NCBI GenBank assembly: GCA_031367435.1
Contig: JANLPV010000070.1
Span: 27,715 to 91,714, forward strand
DNA length: 64,000 nt
Reading direction: 5' to 3'
Origin: WLMZ01 sp031367435
GTDB taxonomy: Bacteria; Actinomycetota; Acidimicrobiia; Acidimicrobiales; Ilumatobacteraceae
This document shows positions 43,303-50,305 of this stretch, piece after piece (position 1 is the stretch's first letter; every line of letters starts with the position of its first letter). A program made the position numbers and the translations under genes. The notes under the pieces were generated by a model. The model had not been told where the DNA came from and did no database searches. It saw nothing but the letters and a program-made list of their open reading frames with translations.

Positions 43303-45124
43303 CAACCGCGGCCTGCTCTGCCGCGGTGAGCTGTTCGTCGACGATTGCCAGACCACCAACCCAGAAGTCGGGGTCGGCTAGATCACAATCAACGATGTGG
43401 CCGAGATCTTCGGGACTCATCGAACCGCCGGCACGCAGCATGTCGAGATACTGCGGCACAAACGACTCGCCGACTTGCTCGTAGCGGCGATACACACTGA
43501 GCGACAAGAGCTGGCCGTAGGCGTATGCGTACACGTAGCCGGGGGTGTGGATGAAGTGCGGGATATAGCTCCACCAGCTGCGATAACCCTCGGTGATCTC
43601 CACTGCGGGTCCGAGCATGGCCGCTTGCGATTGAGCCCACAGTTCGTTGATGTGTTCCACCGACAACTCACCTTCGGTGCGACGGCTGGTGTGCACGGCG
43701 TGCTCGAACCGGTTCATCGCAACCTGTCGGAACACCGTGGCGATCGAGTCCTCGAGCGTGCTGGCAAGTAAGGCAAGACGCTCATTCGGATCGGTGAGCA
43801 TGGCGAGCAACCGCTTGCTCGTGACCGTCTCACCGAACACCGATGCCGTTTCAGCCAAGGTGAGAGGCGTGTTCATCTGGAACACACCCTGCTCGCGCGA
43901 CAGATAGCCGTGCACTCCATGACCCAACTCGTGCGCCAACGTTGCAACGTCGCGTGTGCGTCCGGTCCAGTTGAGCAGCACATACGGATGATGCGACGGC
44001 ACGGTGTAGTTGCAAAAGGCGCCGGGCCGTTTACCGACTCGAGTCGGCGCATCGATCCAGTCTTCACGAAGGAAGCGCTGAACGATTGAGGCCAATTCAC
44101 CACTGAAGGATGAGTACGCGTCGGTGACCACCTCGGTGGCAACCGACCACGGCACCTGGGTCTCGGCGATGGCCACCGATGCCGAACGGTCGTAATCAGC
44201 AATCGAGTCCAACCCAAGGATCTTTGCTTTGAGCGCATACCAGCGATGCGGAATGTCGTAACGGCCGACGACTGCGTCGATCAAGGCCTGCACGCTTTGG
44301 TCGCTGGCGTCGTTGGCCAAGTTGCGGCTGCTGATCCAACTGGGGAACGAGCGCAGTCGGTCATCGACGGACTTGTCGTTGAGCAGTGTGTTGAACACGA
44401 ACGCACGCGTCCGCAGCCCGGGTTGCAGACCCACATTCACTGCTGCATGCGCGCGTTGGCGCACAGTACGATCGGGGTGTTGCAGCATCGACAGACACTG
44501 CAACAGGGGCACTGTTGCTGTCGTACCATCTGGCATCTCGACCGTGGCCTGTAGGGCGGAGCTGAGCTCGTCGAACAGACGACCCCATGCGCTCTCTCCG
44601 GTAACGCTCTTCTCGGTGAGCACGCGCTCCTCGGGCTCGCTCAGCAGATGCGAGCGATAGCGCCGCGCCGACCGAAGGTGATAACGGATGAAGTCGAGAT
44701 CATGGTCGGGTGAAGCGAGCACGGCATCGACATGCTCGTCAGTTGCCAAGGCCCACTCGAGTTCGATGAACAACAGTTGAGTGTTGATGGCCGTCGCACG
44801 CTCCTGCACATGAGCCACCAACGCACCATTGGCCGGCGCGGTCGTATCACCCGCGAAGGTAAGGCCTGCAAAACTGCTTGCACGTCCGAGCAGTTCGATC
44901 ATCTCGGCATAGCGACGATGAAAGGCGCTGAGCTCAGCTGCGTTCATCGAGGCGATGCGACCTCGCCCGGATGCAACGAGTTCCGATGCAATGACTGCGG
45001 CCGCGTCGATGAGCACGTCAACGTTGAAGGCACCATCGAGAATCGTTGAGAGATCCCATGCCACGCCATGTGCTGTGAGGTCGTCAGGATCGGGGGCGCG
45101 AACAGCGCTGAGGGCAGACGTCAT
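43286..45124 (-). CDS. pepF: M3 family oligoendopeptidase F
   Basis: 612 residues from the ATG at 45124 (a GTG at 45130 is in frame). A cytoplasmic zinc peptidase that trims short peptides. The zinc site is 'TLAHELGHGVHGYLSREQG' (HExxH as HELGH) with the third ligand in 'LAETASVFGE'. The N-terminal domain and the 'HTPGYVYAYAYGQLLSLSVYRRYEQ' substrate region are typical. TAGGCT lies 7 nt before the ATG. The C-terminus 'AAVAAGRA' is encoded by a 9-bp tandem array. Confidence 0.93.
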   Translation of the reverse strand: MTSALSAVRAPDPDDLTAHGVAWDLSTILDGAFNVDVLIDAAAVIASELVASGRGRIASMNAAELSAFHRRYAEMIELLGRASSFAGLTFAGDTTAPANGALVAHVQERATAINTQLLFIELEWALATDEHVDAVLASPDHDLDFIRYHLRSARRYRSHLLSEPEERVLTEKSVTGESAWGRLFDELSSALQATVEMPDGTTATVPLLQCLSMLQHPDRTVRQRAHAAVNVGLQPGLRTRAFVFNTLLNDKSVDDRLRSFPSWISSRNLANDASDQSVQALIDAVVGRYDIPHRWYALKAKILGLDSIADYDRSASVAIAETQVPWSVATEVVTDAYSSFSGELASIVQRFLREDWIDAPTRVGKRPGAFCNYTVPSHHPYVLLNWTGRTRDVATLAHELGHGVHGYLSREQGVFQMNTPLTLAETASVFGETVTSKRLLAMLTDPNERLALLASTLEDSIATVFRQVAMNRFEHAVHTSRRTEGELSVEHINELWAQSQAAMLGPAVEITEGYRSWWSYIPHFIHTPGYVYAYAYGQLLSLSVYRRYEQVGESFVPQYLDMLRAGGSMSPEDLGHIVDCDLADPDFWVGGLAIVDEQLTAAEQAAVAAGRA

Positions 45125-45153
45125 TCGCACGAGCCTACGTGGTCGACACTCCC

Positions 45154-45200
45154 GAAGTTCCGCCCCTCAAGCCCCTCACGGCGATGTGAGGCGGGACTTC
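45154..45200. repeat. palindromic element, copy 1, upstream of the cyclase gene
   Basis: GAAGTTCCGCCCCTC...GAGGCGGGACTTC: long hairpin arms around an 18-20 nt loop. The whole 47-bp element is nearly identical to 46318-46364 in arms and loop (loop CCCCTCA-GGCG). Confidence 0.8.
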
Positions 45201-45210
45201 CCGCCGTTCG

Positions 45211-45235
45211 CACGTCGACCACGGTGATCGACGTG
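45211..45235. promoter_or_regulatory. inverted repeat CACGTCGA / TCGACGTG, possible operator
   Basis: Perfect 8-bp arms separated by 9 nt, ending 25 bp before the GTG of the cyclase gene. Confidence 0.45.
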
Positions 45236-45260
45236 CGAGGCTGGCTGCAAGACTGCGAAC

Positions 45261-46280
45261 GTGTCTACCTTCATCGATCTCAGCCACGACATCCGCGAGG
45301 GAATGGTGACGTACCCTGGCCTACCCGCACCTCGACTCTCGTCGGTGTTGTCGCGTGAGCAAAGCCGCGGCCGCTACGCGGACGGAGTTGAGTTCGACAT
45401 TGGTTCCATTGAGATGTGCGCCAATACCGGCACCTACCTCGACACTCCCTTTCACCGCTACCCCGATGGACACGACCTCGCCGGCCTTGCCCTCGCGCGC
45501 TGCGCAGATTTGTCTGCTGTGGTCGTGCGTTGCTCATTCGATGGACAGTCGACCGGCGCGGTACAACTCGACGATGCGGTCATCTCTCAGCTCCGGGGCG
45601 CGGCGCTGTTGTTCGACACAGGCTGGGACCGTCATTGGGGAACGGACGACTACTTCCGCACTGACCACCCCTTCGTCGACGAAGCAACGGTTCGTGCGGC
45701 AATCGGTGCTGGTGTCGCGTTGGTGGGAATCGACTCGCTGAACATCGATTCCACCAGCGGTACCGACCGCCCGGCCCACTCGTTGCTCCTGGCAGCTGGT
45801 ATCCCGATCGTCGAGCACCTCACCAATTTGGCCGCTGTGCCAGACAACGGTGCAAGGTTCACAGCCGTTCCTGCGAAGGTCGCCGGGATGGGCACGTTTC
45901 CCGTGCGCGCGTTCGCGACGGTGCCGGCTCGGTCGGCGGTGTGCGAAGTGGTCGTCGACTGCGCTGATGTGTCGGTACTGGCTGCGTTCTGGGCGAAGGT
46001 GCTCGACGCACCGCCGCCGCACGTTCGATCCGAAGATTGGGCAACGGTGCGCGACCCTCGGGCGGGCGGCATCACGCTTGCTTTCCAACGAGTACCCGAA
46101 GGCAAGACGGCGAAGAATCGCGTGCATCTCGACATCTGGTCCGACGACATCGCTGCCGATTCCGCGCGGCTCGTCGGTGCAGGCGCAACCACCGTCGGCC
46201 CCGCGCACACCGACGAAGGCGGTGCGTTTCAGATCCTGCTCGATCCAGAGGGTAACGAGTTCTGCCTCGTCAGCGATTGA
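45261..46280 (+). CDS. cyclase (kynurenine-formamidase-like) fused to a glyoxalase-like domain
   Basis: 339 residues from the GTG at 45261. Residues 1-220 form a cyclase/Kyn formamidase domain ('FIDLSHDIREGMVTYPGLP', 'DTGWDRHWG', 'HPFVDEATV', 'VGIDSLNIDS'). The metal motif HxGTHxDxPxH is altered to N55-T-G-T-Y-L-D61-T-P-F-H65, so two of the usual His ligands are missing. Residues about 225-339 are a VOC/glyoxalase-like domain ('EVVVDCADVSVLAAFWAKVLDAP' ... 'NRVHLDIW' ... 'LDPEGNEFCLV'). The reaction is unknown; the altered site suggests a different metal or a non-amidase role. It sits between two copies of a palindromic element. Confidence 0.82.
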   Translation: MSTFIDLSHDIREGMVTYPGLPAPRLSSVLSREQSRGRYADGVEFDIGSIEMCANTGTYLDTPFHRYPDGHDLAGLALARCADLSAVVVRCSFDGQSTGAVQLDDAVISQLRGAALLFDTGWDRHWGTDDYFRTDHPFVDEATVRAAIGAGVALVGIDSLNIDSTSGTDRPAHSLLLAAGIPIVEHLTNLAAVPDNGARFTAVPAKVAGMGTFPVRAFATVPARSAVCEVVVDCADVSVLAAFWAKVLDAPPPHVRSEDWATVRDPRAGGITLAFQRVPEGKTAKNRVHLDIWSDDIAADSARLVGAGATTVGPAHTDEGGAFQILLDPEGNEFCLVSD

Positions 46281-46315
46281 GCGCGTGGTTCAGCGCGCCA
46301 GACCGCTACAGACAT

Positions 46316-46366
46316 GCGAAGTCCCGCCCCTCGGGCCCCTCATGGCGCTGCGAGGCGGGACTTCGC
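46316..46366. repeat. palindromic element, copy 2, downstream of the cyclase gene
   Basis: GCGAAGTCCCGCCCCTC...GAGGCGGGACTTCGC. Same orientation and almost the same sequence as copy 1 at 45154-45200. It could also serve as terminator of the cyclase gene. Confidence 0.8.
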
Positions 46367-46462
46367 GTCACTCAGCGCCGTTGCGGTTGGGTTGGGTCGC
46401 GTCCGTGGCGCGTCTCTACCATGTGACGATGTCACCGCAGGGGTGACGACGAGAGGCGACCA

Positions 46463-47707
46463 ATGTTCGAATGGAACGATGAGCAGCAGATGATCCGTGA
46501 CGCCGTGCGTCGCTTTGTGGATGACGAAGTGCGGCCGCATGTCGACGAACTCGAGCACGGTGATTTGCCGCCGTACGACATCTTGCGCAAGTTGTTCGCC
46601 ACGTTCGGGATGGATGCAATGGCGCGTGATCGATTCACCAAGCAGATGGCACGAGAGCGAGCCACTGCCGAACTCCTCGCTCGCGGCGAGCAGCCGCCGC
46701 CACAGGCCGAGCGCACAACCGGCGACGGCGGTGGAGCGTCGATGTCACTCATCCCGATCATCGAACTATGTCGCGTCTGCCCAGGCATGGTGACGGCGAT
46801 GGGGGTCAGCATGGGACTCACCTCCGCGGCCATCAACTCAAAGGGCACGATCGCACAAAAGGAACGTTGGGTGCTCGACCTGCTCACGATGCACAAGGTC
46901 GGCGCATGGGCGATCACCGAACCGGGTTCGGGTTCGGATGCATTTGGTTCGATGCGTTCAACCGCGCGGCGCGACGGTGACGATTACATCCTCAACGGCT
47001 CGAAGACCTTTATCACCAACGGACCGTATGCCGACACCACTGTGTTCATCTGCAAGCTCGACGAGGGCAACCCGATGGAAGAACGCAAGGTGGTCAGCTT
47101 TGTGCTCGACCGCGGCATGCCCGGCTTCGTGCAGTCGAAACCGTTGCGAAAGATGGGCATGCATTCCTCCCCTACCGGCGAGTTGTTCCTCGACGACGTA
47201 CGCGTCGGCAGCGACCGGCTCATCGGTGAGACCGAGGACATCCCCGCCGGTGGCCGCGATGGTGCCAAGGCGACGTTTCAGCAAGAGCGTTCGGGCGTTG
47301 CCGCGATGTCACTCGGCATCATCGAAGAGTGCCTCAAACTGAGCGTCGAGTACGCGAAGAACCGCGTGCAGTTCGGCAAGCGCATCGGCGAGTTCCAGTT
47401 GATCCAGGACAAGTTGGCGCGGATGGAAGTGGCGCGAATGAACGTGCAGAACCTCGTCTTCCGAACCATCGAGATGAGCGGCGCGGGTGCGTCGATGTCG
47501 TTGGCCGAGGCATCCGCGATGAAGCTGTACTCCGCACGCGCCGCCACCGAGGTGGCACTCGAGGCAGTGCAGGTGTTCGGCGGCAACGGATACATGTCGG
47601 AGTTTCGCGTGGAGCAGTTGGCACGCGATGCCAAGGTGTTGCAGATCTACGCCGGCACAGACGAGATCCAAATCACCCACATCGCCAAGGATCTGCTGCG
47701 CAGCTGA
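46463..47707 (+). CDS. acyl-CoA dehydrogenase
   Basis: 414 residues with GAGAGG before the ATG. FAD enzymes that introduce a 2,3-double bond in acyl-CoA. Key blocks are 'WAITEPGSGSDAFGSMRSTARRDGDDYILNGSKTFITNG', 'FQQERSGVAAMSLGIIEECLKLSVEYAKNRVQFGKRIGEFQ', 'VQVFGGNGYMSEFRVEQLARDAKVLQIYAGTDEIQ'. The glutamate in 'YAGTDEIQ' sits where short/medium-chain enzymes often have the base. An inserted stretch near residues 70-95 is unusual. Substrate range unknown. Confidence 0.93.
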   Translation: MFEWNDEQQMIRDAVRRFVDDEVRPHVDELEHGDLPPYDILRKLFATFGMDAMARDRFTKQMARERATAELLARGEQPPPQAERTTGDGGGASMSLIPIIELCRVCPGMVTAMGVSMGLTSAAINSKGTIAQKERWVLDLLTMHKVGAWAITEPGSGSDAFGSMRSTARRDGDDYILNGSKTFITNGPYADTTVFICKLDEGNPMEERKVVSFVLDRGMPGFVQSKPLRKMGMHSSPTGELFLDDVRVGSDRLIGETEDIPAGGRDGAKATFQQERSGVAAMSLGIIEECLKLSVEYAKNRVQFGKRIGEFQLIQDKLARMEVARMNVQNLVFRTIEMSGAGASMSLAEASAMKLYSARAATEVALEAVQVFGGNGYMSEFRVEQLARDAKVLQIYAGTDEIQITHIAKDLLRS

Positions 47708-47850
47708 CCTCGGCACAACGACTCAGCGTCAGGGGGCCGCGGCAAAATCGTTGAGTAAGCCACTACAGATTCGCCGAGGGCATGCAGCAACTACTCGAAC
47801 GGACAATCCCCACTGTTCAAAGCAGACAGGAAGGTCTCGCCACCGCGATC

Positions 47851-48603
47851 TCACACGTGGCGCGTGGACCGAAGTCGGAGCAGCACCTGCACAACCGTCC
47901 ACATCGGTGCCACGATCAGCACGACCCACACCCAACGAACGTTGTGTTGCGCGATCGCCAGCCACGTCATCGACCCAAGCCACGCGACCATGAATGCGAT
48001 GGAGATCGGTCGGTGCTCGCGCACCGAAACCGGGTGAGCGAACTGCACTCTCGACAACGTCAGCCCGCAGAACACAACACACACAATGAGATCGAACCAT
48101 GGATTGGCGCGCATGAAATACAGCGTGGGGATGATCATGTTCCATTCGGCCGGGAATCCGTTGAACCACCCATCTGGGGTCTCCTGGTCGGTTCGCGCCA
48201 TCCAGAGCGCGCTCACAAAAAGGATGGCAAAGCCGATGGGGCCTACGGTCTCGTCAGGCAGGAAGTCGAACCGGTACAGAAATGCGACTGGCACGATGGT
48301 GCAGGTGAAGTAGTCGATGATCAGATCGAGCGAGTTCCCATTGAGCGTCGGCACGCGGGCGACAACATCGAGCTTGCGCGCAATCGGGCCGTCGATACCA
48401 TCGAGTAATAGCGCTCCGATTAACCACAACACCGCGGCGCGGGCATGACCCCCGATCACCGAGTTGAGACCGGCGTAGCCCACGAGCACACCACTGGCTG
48501 TCAAGGAGTGCACAGCCCAAGCCGACTGAATGTGACGTCTCGTGTACTGCGCGGTCGCGACGTTGTCGTCTCGCGACGATTGGTCTGGGGGATCTGAATG
48601 CAT
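47851..48603 (-). CDS. pcs: phosphatidylcholine synthase-like CDP-alcohol phosphatidyltransferase
   Basis: 250 residues from the ATG at 48603. It has about eight membrane helices. The catalytic motif reads 'LLLDGIDGPIARKLDV...GNSLDLIIDYFT': D71-G-x2-A-R76, then a 12-residue spacer, G89-x3-D93-x3-D97. The longer spacer, 'DGIDGP' and the downstream 'WFNGFPAEWN' are features of Pcs, which joins CDP-diacylglycerol and choline to give phosphatidylcholine and CMP. Pcs is best known from alpha- and some gamma-proteobacteria, so its presence here is notable. A CDP-alcohol transferase with another head group cannot be excluded. Confidence 0.78.
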   Translation of the reverse strand: MHSDPPDQSSRDDNVATAQYTRRHIQSAWAVHSLTASGVLVGYAGLNSVIGGHARAAVLWLIGALLLDGIDGPIARKLDVVARVPTLNGNSLDLIIDYFTCTIVPVAFLYRFDFLPDETVGPIGFAILFVSALWMARTDQETPDGWFNGFPAEWNMIIPTLYFMRANPWFDLIVCVVFCGLTLSRVQFAHPVSVREHRPISIAFMVAWLGSMTWLAIAQHNVRWVWVVLIVAPMWTVVQVLLRLRSTRHV

Positions 48604-48690
48604 ACGGCCGATTACCCATTTCCGTGTTGGTCTCAAACAGTCTCGCGCACAGCATTTCAGGGTCAACGCGGGCGGCGTAACCTTGCCGTC

Positions 48691-49125
48691 GTGGCACCGG
48701 GCTTTTTCGAAATCGTACGCGACGCGTTCGAGGGTTTCGTCGCACGGGTTGATGGTCGACGAAACGTCTTCGTGCATAGCCGCGGTCTCAAGGTTTGGTT
48801 CGGCGATGAGACCCGCGAGCACTACGAATCGCAGTTAATCCGCGTGGACGGCGAAGTACGTCTCGAGATTGGCTTCCACGCCGAGCACCCAAAGGCGCCA
48901 CAGAACAATGAAGTGCTACGCCGATTGCTCGATGTCGAAACGATCTGGCGGCCCGAGTTGGGAGACGACGCGGTCGCGGGAGAATTCATCGGCCGAGCCG
49001 GATGGTGCCGCATCTCCGAGGTGTGGCCAGTTCCTGACTCAGATGACATCGACGAGGCAATCGACGTCGCGGCCCGCCTCGCGGACTATGTGATCGCGTT
49101 GGAGCCGATGCGCTCCGCGACGTGA
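48691..49125 (+). CDS. conserved hypothetical protein
   Basis: 144 residues from the GTG at 48691. TAACCT lies 7 nt before this codon, the same leaderless spacing seen elsewhere, and protein features begin here. The sequence is soluble, mixed alpha/beta and without cysteine clusters apart from 'RAGWCRISEVW'. It contains 'FFEIVRDAFEGFVARVDGRRN', 'LKVWFGDETREHYESQLI' and 'EVRLEIGFHAEH'. I do not recognise a named family. It is divergent from pcs (87 bp between starts). Confidence 0.7.
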   Translation: MAPGFFEIVRDAFEGFVARVDGRRNVFVHSRGLKVWFGDETREHYESQLIRVDGEVRLEIGFHAEHPKAPQNNEVLRRLLDVETIWRPELGDDAVAGEFIGRAGWCRISEVWPVPDSDDIDEAIDVAARLADYVIALEPMRSAT

Positions 49126-49137
49126 CCGACCGCGGAT

Positions 49138-49725
49138 CTAGGAAGCGCTGGTGTCGTAGGTGAGGTGAAGCGTGCCGCTCGGATAGGTGAACGATTCGGT
49201 AAGGCATAGGTCCGTGGGCATCGTCCCGGCGGCGAACAACCGCTTACCGCTGCCAAGCAGGAGCGGATATAGCCACAGGTTCAGCCGGTCGACGAGGCCG
49301 AGGCGAAGCAGCGACTGCACGAGGTTGAGGCTGCCAATGACGTGAACTTCGTCGTGACGGTCCTTGAGAGCAGCAATGCTCTCAGCGAGGTCGCCTGTGA
49401 GAAGCGTGGATCCCTGCCACTCGAGCGGGCTCTCGAGCGTGTCGCTGACAACGTACTTGGGAACGTCGTTGAGCAGTGCGGTAAACGGGATCTCCTCGGA
49501 CGCCTTCGGCCAATAGTTGGCAAAGATGTCGTAGGTTTTCCGCCCGAGAAGCAGGGCGTCCATAATCCTCGCCTGCTCGAACACGATTCCGCCGGCGGCT
49601 TCATCGCCGCGTGACATCTGCCATCCCCCGTGCGCGAAGCTGCCGTCGCGGTCCTCGTCGGGCCCTCCAGGTGCCTGCGCCACTCCATCGAGCGTGATGA
49701 ATTCGGTCACGATGAGCTTGCCCAT
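49138..49725 (-). CDS. dihydrofolate reductase family / RibD C-terminal-like protein
   Basis: 195 residues with AAGGACA before the ATG. 'KLIVTEFITLDGVAQAPGGPDED' and 'DALLLGRKTYDIFANYWP' are the N-terminal signature of the YwjB-like branch of the RibD-C/DHFR superfamily; 'VHVIGSLNLVQSLLRLGLVDRLNLWLYPLLLGSGKRLF' completes it. The cofactor is probably NADPH, but the substrate of these stand-alone proteins is unknown. They are often annotated as deaminase-reductases. Confidence 0.85.
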   Translation of the reverse strand: MGKLIVTEFITLDGVAQAPGGPDEDRDGSFAHGGWQMSRGDEAAGGIVFEQARIMDALLLGRKTYDIFANYWPKASEEIPFTALLNDVPKYVVSDTLESPLEWQGSTLLTGDLAESIAALKDRHDEVHVIGSLNLVQSLLRLGLVDRLNLWLYPLLLGSGKRLFAAGTMPTDLCLTESFTYPSGTLHLTYDTSAS

Positions 49726-49739
49726 GATGTTGTCCTTGC

Positions 49740-49859
49740 CTAGGGCGATTCGTTTCTTGGGAGCCAGCGCGGTGTGCCGGCGAGGAACAAGCTGATCGAC
49801 TCGTCGATTCTGCGTTGGCGGGTATCAGCGGTCTTTGACGCGTTGACGTTGTTTACGTG
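49740..49859 (-). pseudogene. C-terminal remnant of a YdeI/OmpD-associated-type gene
   Basis: Between the DHFR-like and VOC genes a minus-strand frame of about 39 codons ends in a stop at 49740-49742 and begins right after an in-frame TAG (49860-49862). It reads NVNASKTADTRQRRI then DESISLFLAGTPRW, similar to the C-terminal helix of YdeI-family proteins ('...ETRARRI...'). No start codon or N-terminal part is visible, so it looks like a decayed gene end. Weak evidence. Confidence 0.35.
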
Positions 49860-49999
49860 CTAGCGCTGACCGCTGTTGGACAATGTCTTGCAGCGTCGCT
49901 GAAAAGCAAACCGAGCCGGAGGAGGTTTCTCGCGGCATCGGCAAACATTCTGGCAGACCACATCATGTAGGCGAGACGACACGAGCGGTCAAAGGCGCG

Positions 50000-50305
50000 C
50001 TATCGGGGGGCGAGGATGTAAAACTCGTTGCCATCGGGGTCGGCCAGTACGACGTGTGTGTCATCGGGCCCTTGGCCGATGTCGACATGGCGAGCGACGA
50101 GGCGGACCAGCGTCGCGACCGTTTCGTTTTGGTCATCGATCGAGGCGGTAGTCAGATCGAGATGCACACGATTCTGCCCGGACTTCTGACGTGAGACCGA
50201 CTCAGAGAGGCTGCCGAATCTCGTGCCATTGGTTGGCACGAAACCCAACTCGTCCGGGCAACATCCGTCCGCAAGTTCACGACTGCCGGCGGACGTCGAT
50301 TTCAT
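50000..50305 (-). CDS. short VOC/glyoxalase-like protein coupled to nrdJ
   Basis: 101 residues. The C-terminal half is a clear glyoxalase-like (VOC) segment: 'GQNRVHLDLTTASIDDQNETV' ... 'VVLADPDGNEFYILAPR'. The first beta-alpha-beta unit of a normal VOC domain (about 120 residues) is missing or strongly altered. The ATG shares one base with the nrdJ stop (TGATG), so it would be translated by coupling. It may be a truncated gene fused into the nrdJ transcript, or a working half-domain. Confidence 0.45.
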   Translation of the reverse strand: MKSTSAGSRELADGCCPDELGFVPTNGTRFGSLSESVSRQKSGQNRVHLDLTTASIDDQNETVATLVRLVARHVDIGQGPDDTHVVLADPDGNEFYILAPR

